Source: Paenibacillus sp. J2TS4 (lineage in GTDB: Bacteria > Bacillota > Bacilli > Paenibacillales > NBRC-103111). Taken from it: DNA of 64,000 bases. The position numbers were made by a program, and so were the translations under genes. Shown in pieces: positions 45,453-53,053 of this stretch (its first letter is position 1; each line of letters opens with the position of its first letter). Location of the stretch: positions 59,138 to 123,137 of the forward strand of contig NZ_BOSH01000016.1 in the NCBI RefSeq assembly GCF_018403245.1. Direction: 5' to 3'. Under the pieces are notes generated by a model. It was given only the letters and a program-made list of their open reading frames with translations. It made no database searches and had not been told where the DNA came from.

Positions 45453-46412
45453 TCACTTCTCCAATCGCACCGGTACTCTCACCTGCCGAAATACCGTTTC
45501 CAGCACCGAAGAGATGGTCGCTCCTTCCATTCTTGCTTCTGACTGAAGAATAATCCGGTGTCCAAGCACGTGAGGAGTTAATTCCTTGATGTCATCCGGG
45601 ATGACATATTCTCTGCCCCGCAGGAAAGCAAATGCTTTGGCTGCCTGAACAAGCGATAGCGTCGCTCTTGGACTGGCCCCCAGGAAGATAGCCGGATTCT
45701 CACGGGTCAATCGGGATACCTGAACCGCATAATGAGCCACCGCGTTGTCTATATGAGTCTGTCTTGCCAACGACTGTAATTGAATAATTTGCTCGGTCGT
45801 CGCCACCGGCTGCAATTCGTCTAGCGGATGTTTGCGGCTCTGCGCCGTAACCATCTCGAGCTCCGTCAATTCGTTCGGGTAGCCGAGGCTGAACTTCATC
45901 ATGAAACGATCGAGCTGGGCTTCCGGCAATATATAGGTTCCTTCAAAATCAATCGGGTTTTGTGTAGCTAGCAAAAGGAACGGCTTGGGCAATTCATAGC
46001 ATTCCCCATCGACCGTCACATGTCTTTCCTCCATCGCTTCGAGAAGCGCCGACTGGGTTTTGGTCGTGGCGCGGTTAATTTCATCCGCCAATAAAATATT
46101 CGTCATTACGGGTCCCGGACGGAATAAGAAGCTCTCTTCTTTAGGATGAAAAATCGACACGCCCGTAATATCTGTGGGGAGTAAATCGGGGTTGCACTGG
46201 ATTCGGCGATATTGTCCTTGAATCGATTTGGCAAGCGCTTTAATGAGCACGGTTTTCCCGGTCCCCGGGACATCCTCGAGCAGTACGTGGCCCTCGGCCA
46301 GCAGAGCGGTCATTAGTAGTTCAATTTCTTTCTCTTTCCCTAGTATGCAAGATTCCAGATTCGTTCGTAGCCGCTGAATTAGCTGCGTCTCTTCCTTCAG
46401 GCTGCCCTCCAT
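45453..46412 (-). CDS. MoxR-family AAA+ ATPase
   Basis: The 319-residue ATPase has the Walker A motif EDVPGTGKTVLIKAL, Walker B LLADEINRATTKTQSALLEAM, sensor 1 LLATQNPIDFEGTYILPEAQLDRF and the C-terminal lid (SPRATLSLVQAAKAFAFL). MoxR proteins are thought to remodel vWA-domain partners. I chose the ATG at 46412, preceded by AAGGAGGAG. It opens the operon with the DUF58 and transglutaminase genes. Confidence 0.93.
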   Translation of the reverse strand: MEGSLKEETQLIQRLRTNLESCILGKEKEIELLMTALLAEGHVLLEDVPGTGKTVLIKALAKSIQGQYRRIQCNPDLLPTDITGVSIFHPKEESFLFRPGPVMTNILLADEINRATTKTQSALLEAMEERHVTVDGECYELPKPFLLLATQNPIDFEGTYILPEAQLDRFMMKFSLGYPNELTELEMVTAQSRKHPLDELQPVATTEQIIQLQSLARQTHIDNAVAHYAVQVSRLTRENPAIFLGASPRATLSLVQAAKAFAFLRGREYVIPDDIKELTPHVLGHRIILQSEARMEGATISSVLETVFRQVRVPVRLEK

Positions 46413-46533
46413 TGACACTCCTCCTTCTTGCTTCGTTGCCAGTAATCTGTGCGGCCAGCGCCATGCCGACTACCCCTTATTGTACAAGATTTGACAGTTT
46501 AAGTATACTTCAAAAAGAGCAGCCGGGCCCAAA

Positions 46534-46580
46534 CAAAAAAGGTCTCCGGAACCATATCTCAGTTCCAGGGACCTAAAAAA
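46534..46580. terminator. Bidirectional terminator between spoVAE and moxR
   Basis: AGGTC-TCC-GGAAC (46540-46552) pairs with GTTCC-AGG-GACCT (46562-46574), with A-runs before and after that make T-runs on both strands. It ends the spoVA operon on the minus strand. Confidence 0.85.
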
Positions 46581-46612
46581 TAATGTCGAATATTATGTGA
46601 TTGGAATCGGAC

Positions 46613-46969
46613 TCACCCTCTTGGCCTGCAAACTAATGCAGCCAAAAAAGAAAAAATGATCGCAGAGGAAATCCCAGCGCTTGTGACTTCAAAAATACCG
46701 GTTAGAATTCCGACCCAGCCATTCGTCTCGATCTCCTTGATGGCACCGTGCACCAAGGAGTTCCCAAAGCTGGTAATCGGAACCGTAGCGCCTGCACCCG
46801 CAAACTTAACCAATGGGTCATACAAGCCTAATCCGTCGAGGACAGCCCCGGAAACGACGAGCGCACTCATCGTATGGGCAGGAGTCAGTTTCGCCACGTC
46901 AAGCAGCAGCTGGCCTATGACACAGATAGCGCCCCCGACCAAAAAAGCCCAAAGAAACTGCATAGCCAT
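46613..46969 (-). CDS. spoVAE: Stage V sporulation protein AE (SpoVAEb)
   Basis: SpoVAE is part of the inner-membrane channel that moves dipicolinic acid into the forespore and out at germination. The 118-residue protein has three to four membrane segments and the conserved GAGATVPITSFGNSLVHGA, which parallels the SpoVAC sequence AGAGTAVPVTGFANS. The gene overlaps the end of spoVAD; I prefer the ATG at 46969, with AAGGAGGGG upstream, over one two codons earlier that lies too near that site. Confidence 0.93.
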   Translation of the reverse strand: MAMQFLWAFLVGGAICVIGQLLLDVAKLTPAHTMSALVVSGAVLDGLGLYDPLVKFAGAGATVPITSFGNSLVHGAIKEIETNGWVGILTGIFEVTSAGISSAIIFSFLAALVCRPRG

Positions 46970-46971
46970 GA

Positions 46972-47994
46972 TCATCCCCTCCTTCCGTTCTCAATAGCTA
47001 CGGCATGGGCGATACACGGAATGCTTTCTCCCTGCTGATAGGATAGCGGAGACAAAAGAGCTCCCGTCGCTACGACAAGCATTTTGTCGATTTCCCCTTT
47101 ATACATTTTCTTTAATAAATGTCCGTAGGTTACAACGGCGGAACAGCCGCATCCGCTGCCCCCGGCCTGAACCGGCTGCTTTTCCAGATCAAATATCATA
47201 AGACCGCAGTCATCAAAGATGGTTTGATTCATCGGCACCTTATGTTTCTCCAGCAATTCAGAAGCAATGCTGTGTCCCACTTTGGCCAGGTCGCCTGTCA
47301 CAATCAGATCATACTCCCCGGGCTGGATCCGAAAATCACGTAAATGGGCTTGTATCGTATCCACTGCGGCAGGAGCCATGGCGGCCCCCATATTAAACGG
47401 ATCCTTAATCCCCATATCGACCACTCTTCCAATCGTGGCCCTGGTCACAACAGGCCCCTCGCCTTCTTGGGCTACAACTGCCGCTCCTGCCCCGGTAATG
47501 GTATATTGGGCGGTTGGAGGTTTCTGCGACCCGTATTCGGTCGGATATCGAAACTGCTTCTCGACCGTACAGTTATGACTGCATGTTCCGGCCAAAGCGT
47601 AGTTGGCTCCTCCCGAATTGACGATCATCGAGGCAAGAGCCAGACTCTCCATAGAAGTGGAACAGGCACCAAAAACCCCAAGATACGGAATGGACAAGGT
47701 ACGCGCAGCAAAGCTGTTGCTGATGATCTGGTTCATAAGGTCGCCGCCGACATAAACATTGATTTTTTCTTTGGTCGTTTTGGCGTTCTCAATGGCCAGC
47801 TTGGCCGCTTCCTCCATTAATTTGCGCTCCGCCTTTTCCCATGTCTTTTCTTGCAGGGTCATATCTCCGTGAACAATATCAAACTCGCTGCCCAAAGGCC
47901 CCTTCCCCTCTTCCGGTCCAACAACCGTAGCCGTCGAGACAATGACCGGCTTATGTTCGAATGACCAGCTTTGATGGCCCCGAAGGATCCTCAA
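46972..47994 (-). CDS. spoVAD: Stage V sporulation protein AD
   Basis: SpoVAD has a thiolase-like fold and binds dipicolinic acid. The 340-residue protein reads LRILRGHQSWSF then KPVIVSTATVVGPEEGKGPL, with GVFGACSTSMESLALAS, GTCSHNCTVEKQFRYPTEYG and GSGCGCSAVVTYGHLL. I place the start at a TTG (47992-47994), directly after GGAGGAGGACA and overlapping the spoVAC stop as TTGA; a longer upstream frame reads through spoVAC and is not real. Confidence 0.95.
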   Translation of the reverse strand: MRILRGHQSWSFEHKPVIVSTATVVGPEEGKGPLGSEFDIVHGDMTLQEKTWEKAERKLMEEAAKLAIENAKTTKEKINVYVGGDLMNQIISNSFAARTLSIPYLGVFGACSTSMESLALASMIVNSGGANYALAGTCSHNCTVEKQFRYPTEYGSQKPPTAQYTITGAGAAVVAQEGEGPVVTRATIGRVVDMGIKDPFNMGAAMAPAAVDTIQAHLRDFRIQPGEYDLIVTGDLAKVGHSIASELLEKHKVPMNQTIFDDCGLMIFDLEKQPVQAGGSGCGCSAVVTYGHLLKKMYKGEIDKMLVVATGALLSPLSYQQGESIPCIAHAVAIENGRRG

Positions 47995-48476
47995 TGTCCT
48001 CCTCCTCCTGTTCCCATAAAGATTAAGCGAAGCAAACCGATGAAGAAGGCCGCCACCGTTCCATACACGATAACCGAACCGGCGAGCTTGAACATATTGC
48101 CGCCTACCCCTAGGACCAATCCTTCGCTCCGATGCTCCAGCGCCGCAGAGCACATCGAGTTGGCAAAGCCTGTAACCGGTACGGCCGTCCCCGCTCCCGC
48201 CCACTGGGCAATCTTGTCGTATACTCCCGCGCAGGTCAGAATGACCGAAATGAGAATAAGAATAGCAACGGTTGGATTGCCCGCCGTTTCTTGGGTGAAT
48301 CCGAAATATGTTTTAAACATGAACATAAGTGCCTGTCCGATCACGCAGATGAACCCTCCCACCACAAAGGCAAGCAAACAATTTTTTAATATAGGGCGAG
48401 GCGGCTCTTTATGCTTGGCTAATTCCTGATATTCCTGCATCGTAGGCGTAAAGTTTTTTTTGGCTTTGACATTCAC
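47991..48476 (-). CDS. spoVAC: Stage V sporulation protein AC
   Basis: SpoVAC is a mechanosensitive-type membrane channel component for dipicolinic acid. The 161-residue protein has about four membrane segments and the conserved GAGTAVPVTGFANSMCSAA. I chose the GTG at 48474-48476, ten bases after AGGAGG; an upstream ATG reads through this ribosome-binding site. It opens the three-gene operon, and spoVAA/spoVAB/spoVAF are absent here. ACATA and CATAAGC about 16 bases apart upstream resemble a sigma-G promoter, but only weakly. Confidence 0.93.
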   Translation of the reverse strand: MNVKAKKNFTPTMQEYQELAKHKEPPRPILKNCLLAFVVGGFICVIGQALMFMFKTYFGFTQETAGNPTVAILILISVILTCAGVYDKIAQWAGAGTAVPVTGFANSMCSAALEHRSEGLVLGVGGNMFKLAGSVIVYGTVAAFFIGLLRLIFMGTGGGGH

Positions 48477-48630
48477 AGCTATTCGACCTCCTGCAATAGT
48501 TACGGATCTATATAAATTATTTGTCAAACCGTCTTCGCTTATGAATTTTACGGGAAGGGTATGTTTTCCCGTGGAACTGCAAATATTACTTTAGTGAGTA
48601 ATCACAGAATAAAACAGGAGGTGTTAGCCG

Positions 48631-48837
48631 ATGACAGTAGCTTCACAAGTTAAAACCTGCTTGGCCTCTTTAAAAAGCGCACAAGCCAGCTTGGAGCAAT
48701 TTGCGCTCAATACGCAAAATCAGGAAGCCAAAACGATGTTCGAGAATGCTTCCAAAACAACTCAGCAGGTTATTGAGCAAATAGATAACCGGGTTCAGCA
48801 GTTGGAAAATGAAGAGCCCCAGTATAAAGGATTCTAA
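48631..48837 (+). CDS. DUF1657 small protein
   Basis: The 68-residue protein matches DUF1657: MTVASQVKTCLASLKSAQAS followed by an amphipathic helix LEQFALNTQNQEAKTMFENA and a Gln-rich end. CAGGAGGTG lies before the ATG. In Bacillus species DUF1657 genes flank the spoVA2mob operon that confers high spore heat resistance; here one copy is divergent from spoVAC. Function is unknown and forespore expression is inferred from context. Confidence 0.85.
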   Translation: MTVASQVKTCLASLKSAQASLEQFALNTQNQEAKTMFENASKTTQQVIEQIDNRVQQLENEEPQYKGF

Positions 48838-48877
48838 CCGAGTACCAGATCATAGATGATTAATAACGATTTGCAAC

Positions 48878-49006
48878 AAAAAACCAGCTTCGCTTCTGCG
48901 GTGAATAAGCACCAACGAGGAGAGTTCCCTGGGGGAAAACATAACGGTTTTCCTTCTGCAAACTCACTTCAGGCTTTTGGTCACCATAAGCACGGCTGGT
49001 TTTTTT
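48878..49006. ncRNA. Candidate structured RNA or long terminator hairpin
   Basis: AAAAAACCAGC (48878-48888) and GCTGGTTTTTT (48995-49005) are a perfect 11-bp outer stem closing a 106-base interior. Inside are two smaller possible hairpins, GGTG/CACC (48900-48913) and GGAAAAC/GTTTTCC (about 48934-48953), and a GAGTT/AACTC arm. The outer stem supplies a T-run on both strands. It lies in the 427-base gap between DUF1657 and the uronate-isomerase-like gene. No known RNA family was recognised. Confidence 0.4.
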
Positions 49007-49030
49007 GGGGTGTTCAAGCCCTCAATAGGG

Positions 49031-49108
49031 CTATAGCAAAAACAATAACAGAAGGACAAGCAAGACGAACAAAATCAGAATGACAATCATTTCCTTTTGG
49101 CGGCTCAT
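49031..49108 (-). CDS. Possible 25-residue hydrophobic peptide
   Basis: The frame starts ATG at 49108 with GAGGT eight bases upstream and ends TAG at 49031. It reads MSRQKEMIVILIL followed by FVLLVLLLLFLL, a charged N-terminus and one membrane helix. Such tiny single-helix peptides are common near sporulation genes in Bacilli, but I do not recognise this one and the length is short enough to be chance. Confidence 0.35.
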   Translation of the reverse strand: MSRQKEMIVILILFVLLVLLLLFLL

Positions 49109-49264
49109 AAACAGTTACCTCATGGTTTTCTCCCATTGCTGGGGACTGTTGGCTGTTTACAAATAATATTATCGTATGCTAACGCTATTAGTTCGTAAAT
49201 GAGTCATACGCCTATTCCCGAATAAATGTTATAATATGTTCATCGTGAAGGAGGAATAAGGAAT

Positions 49265-50533
49265 ATGACCATTCGGACCAAAGAACAACTAGACGCATTT
49301 GTGCAAGAAACGGTCAACCAATGTCCGGTTACCGATATTCATACCCATCTGTTCGCGGAGTCGTTCGGAGATCTGCTGCTCTGGGGTATCGACGAGTTGC
49401 TTACATATCATTATTTAATTGCCGAGACGATGAGATTCCGTCCCGAGCTGCCCTATGAGCAGTTTTGGGCGCTAAGCAAACAGGAGCAGGCCGATTTGAT
49501 CTGGCAAACGCTCTTTATCGAGCATTCTCCATATAGCGAAGCTTGCCGGGGAGTCGTTACGGTTTTGAATAGATTGGGCTTTGACTTAGCAAAGAGGGAC
49601 CTGGAAGAATACCGTTCCTATTTCCGCTCGGTCACGGCTGAAGAGTATATTGACCGAATTCTGGAATTATCCAGAGTGAAAACCGTTGTTATGACGAACG
49701 ACCCCTTCGATGATTACGAACGTGCTAAATGGGATCAGGGAATTAAACAGGATTCCCGATTCAAGGCCGCCTTGAGAATTGATCCCCTGCTCAATTTGTG
49801 GGATACTAGCTGGCAAAAGCTTAAAGACCAGGGATATGAAGTAACGGAAGAACTGAACGACAACACGCTCGCAGAAATCCGCAGATTCCTGAAAGACTGG
49901 ATCGGTCGGATGGATCCATTATATTTAGCCGTTTCCCTCCCTTCGGATTTCGCTTATCCGGAAGCTTCGGTCCGCGGAACGATTATCGATGAGTGCATTA
50001 TTCCGGTAACCCGTGAGTCCGGTATTCCGTTTGCGATGATGATCGGAGTGAAGCGCAAAGTCAATCCGGCTCTTAAAGATGCGGGGGACAGCGTAGGCAA
50101 GAGCGACATCGGAGCCGTAGAGCGGATTGTCAGCAAATATCAAGACAACAAGTTTCTGGTCACGATGCTATCCCGGGAAAATCAGCACGAGCTTGCTGTA
50201 ACGGCGAGAAAGAACCGCAATCTGCTGGTGTTCGGCTGCTGGTGGTTCCTTAACAACCCGAGCTTGATTGAGGAAATTACACGCATGCGTCTGGAATTGC
50301 TGGGCGGCAGTGTTATTCCCCAGCACTCCGACTGCCGTATTCTCGATCAATTGCTTTATAAGTGGGATCACTCCCGTAACATTATTGCCAAAGTACTTTG
50401 CGATAAGTACGGGGATCTACTGGCTTCCGGATGGCGTTTGGAGGAAGAAGAAATCCGGCGGGATGTCGAGGATTTGCTTGGAGGAACATTCTGGAAGTTT
50501 CTGGGGCGTCCCGATCCAGCGGCTATCCAATAA
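49265..50533 (+). CDS. Uronate isomerase-family (UxaC-like) amidohydrolase
   Basis: The 422-residue protein resembles glucuronate/galacturonate isomerases of the amidohydrolase superfamily. The metal-site VTDIHTHLF is at about residues 21-29. The family segments FGCWWFLNNPSLIEEI and SVIPQHSDCRILDQLLYKW match the UxaC regions that in E. coli read as a Trp-Trp-Phe motif and a DSR loop. It is shorter than classical UxaC (about 470). GAAGGAGG lies before the ATG. A link to the polysaccharide lyase at 53-57 kb is possible because lyases release uronic acids, but two unrelated transcription units lie between. Confidence 0.75.
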   Translation: MTIRTKEQLDAFVQETVNQCPVTDIHTHLFAESFGDLLLWGIDELLTYHYLIAETMRFRPELPYEQFWALSKQEQADLIWQTLFIEHSPYSEACRGVVTVLNRLGFDLAKRDLEEYRSYFRSVTAEEYIDRILELSRVKTVVMTNDPFDDYERAKWDQGIKQDSRFKAALRIDPLLNLWDTSWQKLKDQGYEVTEELNDNTLAEIRRFLKDWIGRMDPLYLAVSLPSDFAYPEASVRGTIIDECIIPVTRESGIPFAMMIGVKRKVNPALKDAGDSVGKSDIGAVERIVSKYQDNKFLVTMLSRENQHELAVTARKNRNLLVFGCWWFLNNPSLIEEITRMRLELLGGSVIPQHSDCRILDQLLYKWDHSRNIIAKVLCDKYGDLLASGWRLEEEEIRRDVEDLLGGTFWKFLGRPDPAAIQ

Positions 50534-50569
50534 ACAGCCATCGGGCTAAGACATATGCAGTATAAGCTT

Positions 50570-50614
50570 AAAGGCTCACAGCTTCCGCTTCTTTCTAAAG
50601 TGCTGTGGGCCTTT
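50570..50614 (+). terminator. Terminator of the UxaC-like gene
   Basis: AAAGGCTCACAGC (50570-50582) pairs with GCTGTGGGCCTTT (50602-50614), with one T-G wobble, followed by AATTAT. Confidence 0.8.
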
Positions 50615-50722
50615 AATTATCGATGATCGCCGCTTAACCCGATCCATCTTCAATCGAACTACCCGCCCGATGTTTGCAATAGGACAATTGCGCTATGGCG
50701 GTGTGACCCATTGCTGAAGGGA

Positions 50723-50956
50723 CTATCGAGCTATTAATAAAATAGCCCCTGCGCAGGCAAAGAAGAATCCCCATATCCGCGCCCACCTCCAATAAGTGGT
50801 GCTCCTCCATTCGTTCTTCGACTCATGGTTTAGCTCGTGATTCGACTCACTTTTCAGAACTCTTTGCGATCTCGCCCCGGCCAACTCAGCGACTGATCTT
50901 GGAAAACAGGCGGAGATCAAGCCAAACAAAATAAAAAACAGGCCAAAGTAAAACAA
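50723..50956 (-). CDS. Small two-helix membrane protein
   Basis: The 77-residue frame begins at a TTG (50954-50956) with GGGGGAG five bases upstream and reads as membrane helix 1 (FYFGLFFILFGLISACF), a polar 35-residue loop, and helix 2 (IWGFFFACAGAILLIAR). A longer form with a TTG at 50992 is possible. The pattern recalls small DUF6199-type proteins. It is divergent from the ECF sigma gene. No function can be assigned. Confidence 0.6.
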   Translation of the reverse strand: MFYFGLFFILFGLISACFPRSVAELAGARSQRVLKSESNHELNHESKNEWRSTTYWRWARIWGFFFACAGAILLIAR

Positions 50957-51080
50957 TGGTCTCCCCCTTTCAATGCTGGCGAACTCATGCAATCTCCTTT
51001 AGTATATTCCCATAAATTAGTTGTTCTAACCTGGGAACTTTTCGCGTTTTGGGTTGTCTTGTCTTATGGAGGTGATTGAT

Positions 51081-51626
51081 TTGGATATCGATTATTTGCG
51101 TTACGCCTCCCGGATGGATGCGTATACTTTAGATGAATTAATGAATGATTACGGACAAGACATATGGAATTATGCTTATTTTATTACGAAAAACCGGGCT
51201 CAGGCGGATGACATCTCGCAAGAGGTTTTTCTGAAGGCCTATCGTCATATCAGCAGCTTCCGCGGAGAATGCCCGGTCAAATCCTGGCTGCTGAAAATCA
51301 CCTTTAACTTATGCATCAACTATAAGCGGTCCGCCTTTTTCCGCAAAGTGACATTACGAGATTGGATTCGTCCAAGCGAAACCCATCGTTCCGCTGAAGA
51401 CGATTATATAGATCAGATGATGAGTGATGAAATATGGAAAACGATCCTGCGCCTACCTGCCAAATTCAGGGAAGTGCTGATTCTGGATATTCAACACGCG
51501 ATGTCTCTTCAAGAGATGGCTGACTTATTAGGAATCTCTATGGGCACCGTCAAATCAAGGCTTCACCGGGCCCGTGCCAAAGTATCCGCCATGCTGAAGG
51601 AGGGGGATAATTATGAAACGATCTAG
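51081..51626 (+). CDS. ECF RNA polymerase sigma factor
   Basis: The 181-residue protein has sigma region 2 (ADDISQEVFLKAYRHISSFR and SWLLKITFNLCINYKR) and region 4 (LPAKFREVLILDIQHAMSL then EMADLLGISMGTVKSRLHRA). I chose the TTG at 51081 because GGAGGTG lies six bases upstream; an ATG at 51054 precedes the ribosome-binding site. The last 14 bases overlap the next gene, a membrane protein with a propeller domain rather than a zinc-finger anti-sigma, so the pair is probably a sigma/anti-sigma module. Confidence 0.92.
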   Translation: MDIDYLRYASRMDAYTLDELMNDYGQDIWNYAYFITKNRAQADDISQEVFLKAYRHISSFRGECPVKSWLLKITFNLCINYKRSAFFRKVTLRDWIRPSETHRSAEDDYIDQMMSDEIWKTILRLPAKFREVLILDIQHAMSLQEMADLLGISMGTVKSRLHRARAKVSAMLKEGDNYETI

Positions 51627-52986
51627 ACCGGATTGGTATGATAAAATAGCTCCGGAGCCATTCACGCAAAAGATGTTTACGCATTCTTTGAAGCAATCCG
51701 TTCAAACCAGGGTAAAGCTGGGGCATAATCATGATCTAGCGAAGCGGTATCAGCCGGCTTGGTGGCTTGGAAGCGGAATTGTACTCCTTGGAGCCCTAGC
51801 TCTCTTCGCCGGAGGAAATTGGATTCCCTGGAAGGATTCAGGCCGATTTCCGGATGAAACAGCGCCTTATCGAAACCAAAATACGCCCGATAAGAACACA
51901 TCCATTACGGGGAACTCCCCCCCTCAAGATTCGACAGATAAGCTGGCAAAGCTTCCGTCGTTAGAAAGCCTTCATTGGGCAGATCAACAGCAGGGGTGGG
52001 CCATAAGCGGGCAGCAGCTACTGAGGACTACAAATGGAGGACAAAGCTGGGATGATGTCACTCCCGATTCCTTAAAAATGCTATCGAAGCTGGTCTTTTT
52101 ACAGGCCGGAAGCTACTTCAGTGACCCTCAGCAAGCTTGGCTTGCTCTCTCACCAGCAGAAGAAAACGATACCGCAAGAGGCCAGGTGAGTGTTCTGCGT
52201 ACCGAGGATGGAGGCAGCCACTGGGAAAGTGTGCCTGTTGACGTCCAAGAACCGTGGGAAGGAGCGGGGATGCAGAAGCTCAGCTTCATTGATGAGCACA
52301 ATGGTTGGCTGCTGGTCACCTCCGATCCCGGAGCTGGACAGATGGGGAAAGCCCTTTACCGGACCGAGGACGGCGGAATCACCTGGACACGTCTAGGAGA
52401 GATCAGCCAGCAGATTGAAAGCTACCCGACTGGCATGACCTTCCTGGATGAACGAAACGGGTGGATCACTTCAATTAACCATGCCCAGGATTATCCCCTC
52501 ATCTTCCACAGCGGGAATGGAGGCCGAAGCTGGCAGCCAATTAAGTTATCAATTCCGGATGATCTTGGAATAGAATATTACAGCAGCGCTCTTCCGCCCG
52601 TCTTCTTCGATTCGAAAGGGCAGGAAGGCTGGATGCCTCTACAATTTTATGCAGCGGAACGATTAATCACAATTCCCTATATCACCCAAGACGGAGGCAG
52701 CACTTGGACTCCGACCACAGGAATCGATTCGGAACCGGAGACGGTTCAATTCATTAGCTCGCAAACCGGTTTCTATATAGATCGGAAACAAGGATTATTA
52801 TTCGCCAGCACAGACGGGGGAGATTCGTGGAAGGAACGTTACCGAAACCCCGATTTTACAGAAGCAAAGCAGTTACATTTTAGCGATGAGCGGAACGGCT
52901 GGCTGCTGACGGAGAAAGCCCTCTGGACAACCAGAGATGGTGGACTCGCTTGGAAAATGAAGGCCGAAATCGAACCGGGTAGTTGA
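51613..52986 (+). CDS. Membrane protein with seven Asp-box propeller, candidate anti-sigma sensor
   Basis: The 457-residue protein has a basic cytoplasmic N-terminus (about residues 1-50), one membrane helix (WLGSGIVLLGALALFAGG), a polar linker (about 70-115) and a beta-propeller of the Ycf48/sialidase type. Seven Asp-boxes of the form (T/S)xxGGxxW are visible at about 139, 197, 251, 300, 358, 399 and 440 (for example TEDGGITW), and five strands carry a GW or AW pair (QQGWAIS, HNGWLLV). It overlaps the sigma gene, and AGGAGGGGG precedes its ATG. The topology fits an anti-sigma whose exported propeller senses a ligand, but the N-terminus shows no zinc-finger or recognised anti-sigma fold. Confidence 0.8.
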   Translation: MKRSRPDWYDKIAPEPFTQKMFTHSLKQSVQTRVKLGHNHDLAKRYQPAWWLGSGIVLLGALALFAGGNWIPWKDSGRFPDETAPYRNQNTPDKNTSITGNSPPQDSTDKLAKLPSLESLHWADQQQGWAISGQQLLRTTNGGQSWDDVTPDSLKMLSKLVFLQAGSYFSDPQQAWLALSPAEENDTARGQVSVLRTEDGGSHWESVPVDVQEPWEGAGMQKLSFIDEHNGWLLVTSDPGAGQMGKALYRTEDGGITWTRLGEISQQIESYPTGMTFLDERNGWITSINHAQDYPLIFHSGNGGRSWQPIKLSIPDDLGIEYYSSALPPVFFDSKGQEGWMPLQFYAAERLITIPYITQDGGSTWTPTTGIDSEPETVQFISSQTGFYIDRKQGLLFASTDGGDSWKERYRNPDFTEAKQLHFSDERNGWLLTEKALWTTRDGGLAWKMKAEIEPGS

Positions 52987-53011
52987 ATAGCGCAATCCCA
53001 TACCTAAGGCT

Positions 53012-53039
53012 AAGGCGTTCCTGAGAGCAGGAACGCCTT
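53012..53039. terminator. Terminator between convergent propeller and lyase genes
   Basis: AAGGCGTTCCTG (53012-53023) pairs perfectly with CAGGAACGCCTT (53028-53039). TCATTT follows on the plus strand, so it mainly serves the propeller gene. Confidence 0.82.
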
Positions 53040-53053
53040 TCATTTAAATATAC

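Noticed and set aside
46972..48204. Longer spoVAD starting at 48204
   Set aside because: The first 70 residues are out-of-frame reading of spoVAC; the TTG at 47994 follows a strong ribosome-binding site and matches SpoVAD N-termini.
48856..49083. 75-residue plus-strand frame
   Set aside because: It covers the hairpin-bounded element, has no ribosome-binding site and a His/Gly/Lys-rich non-protein-like composition.
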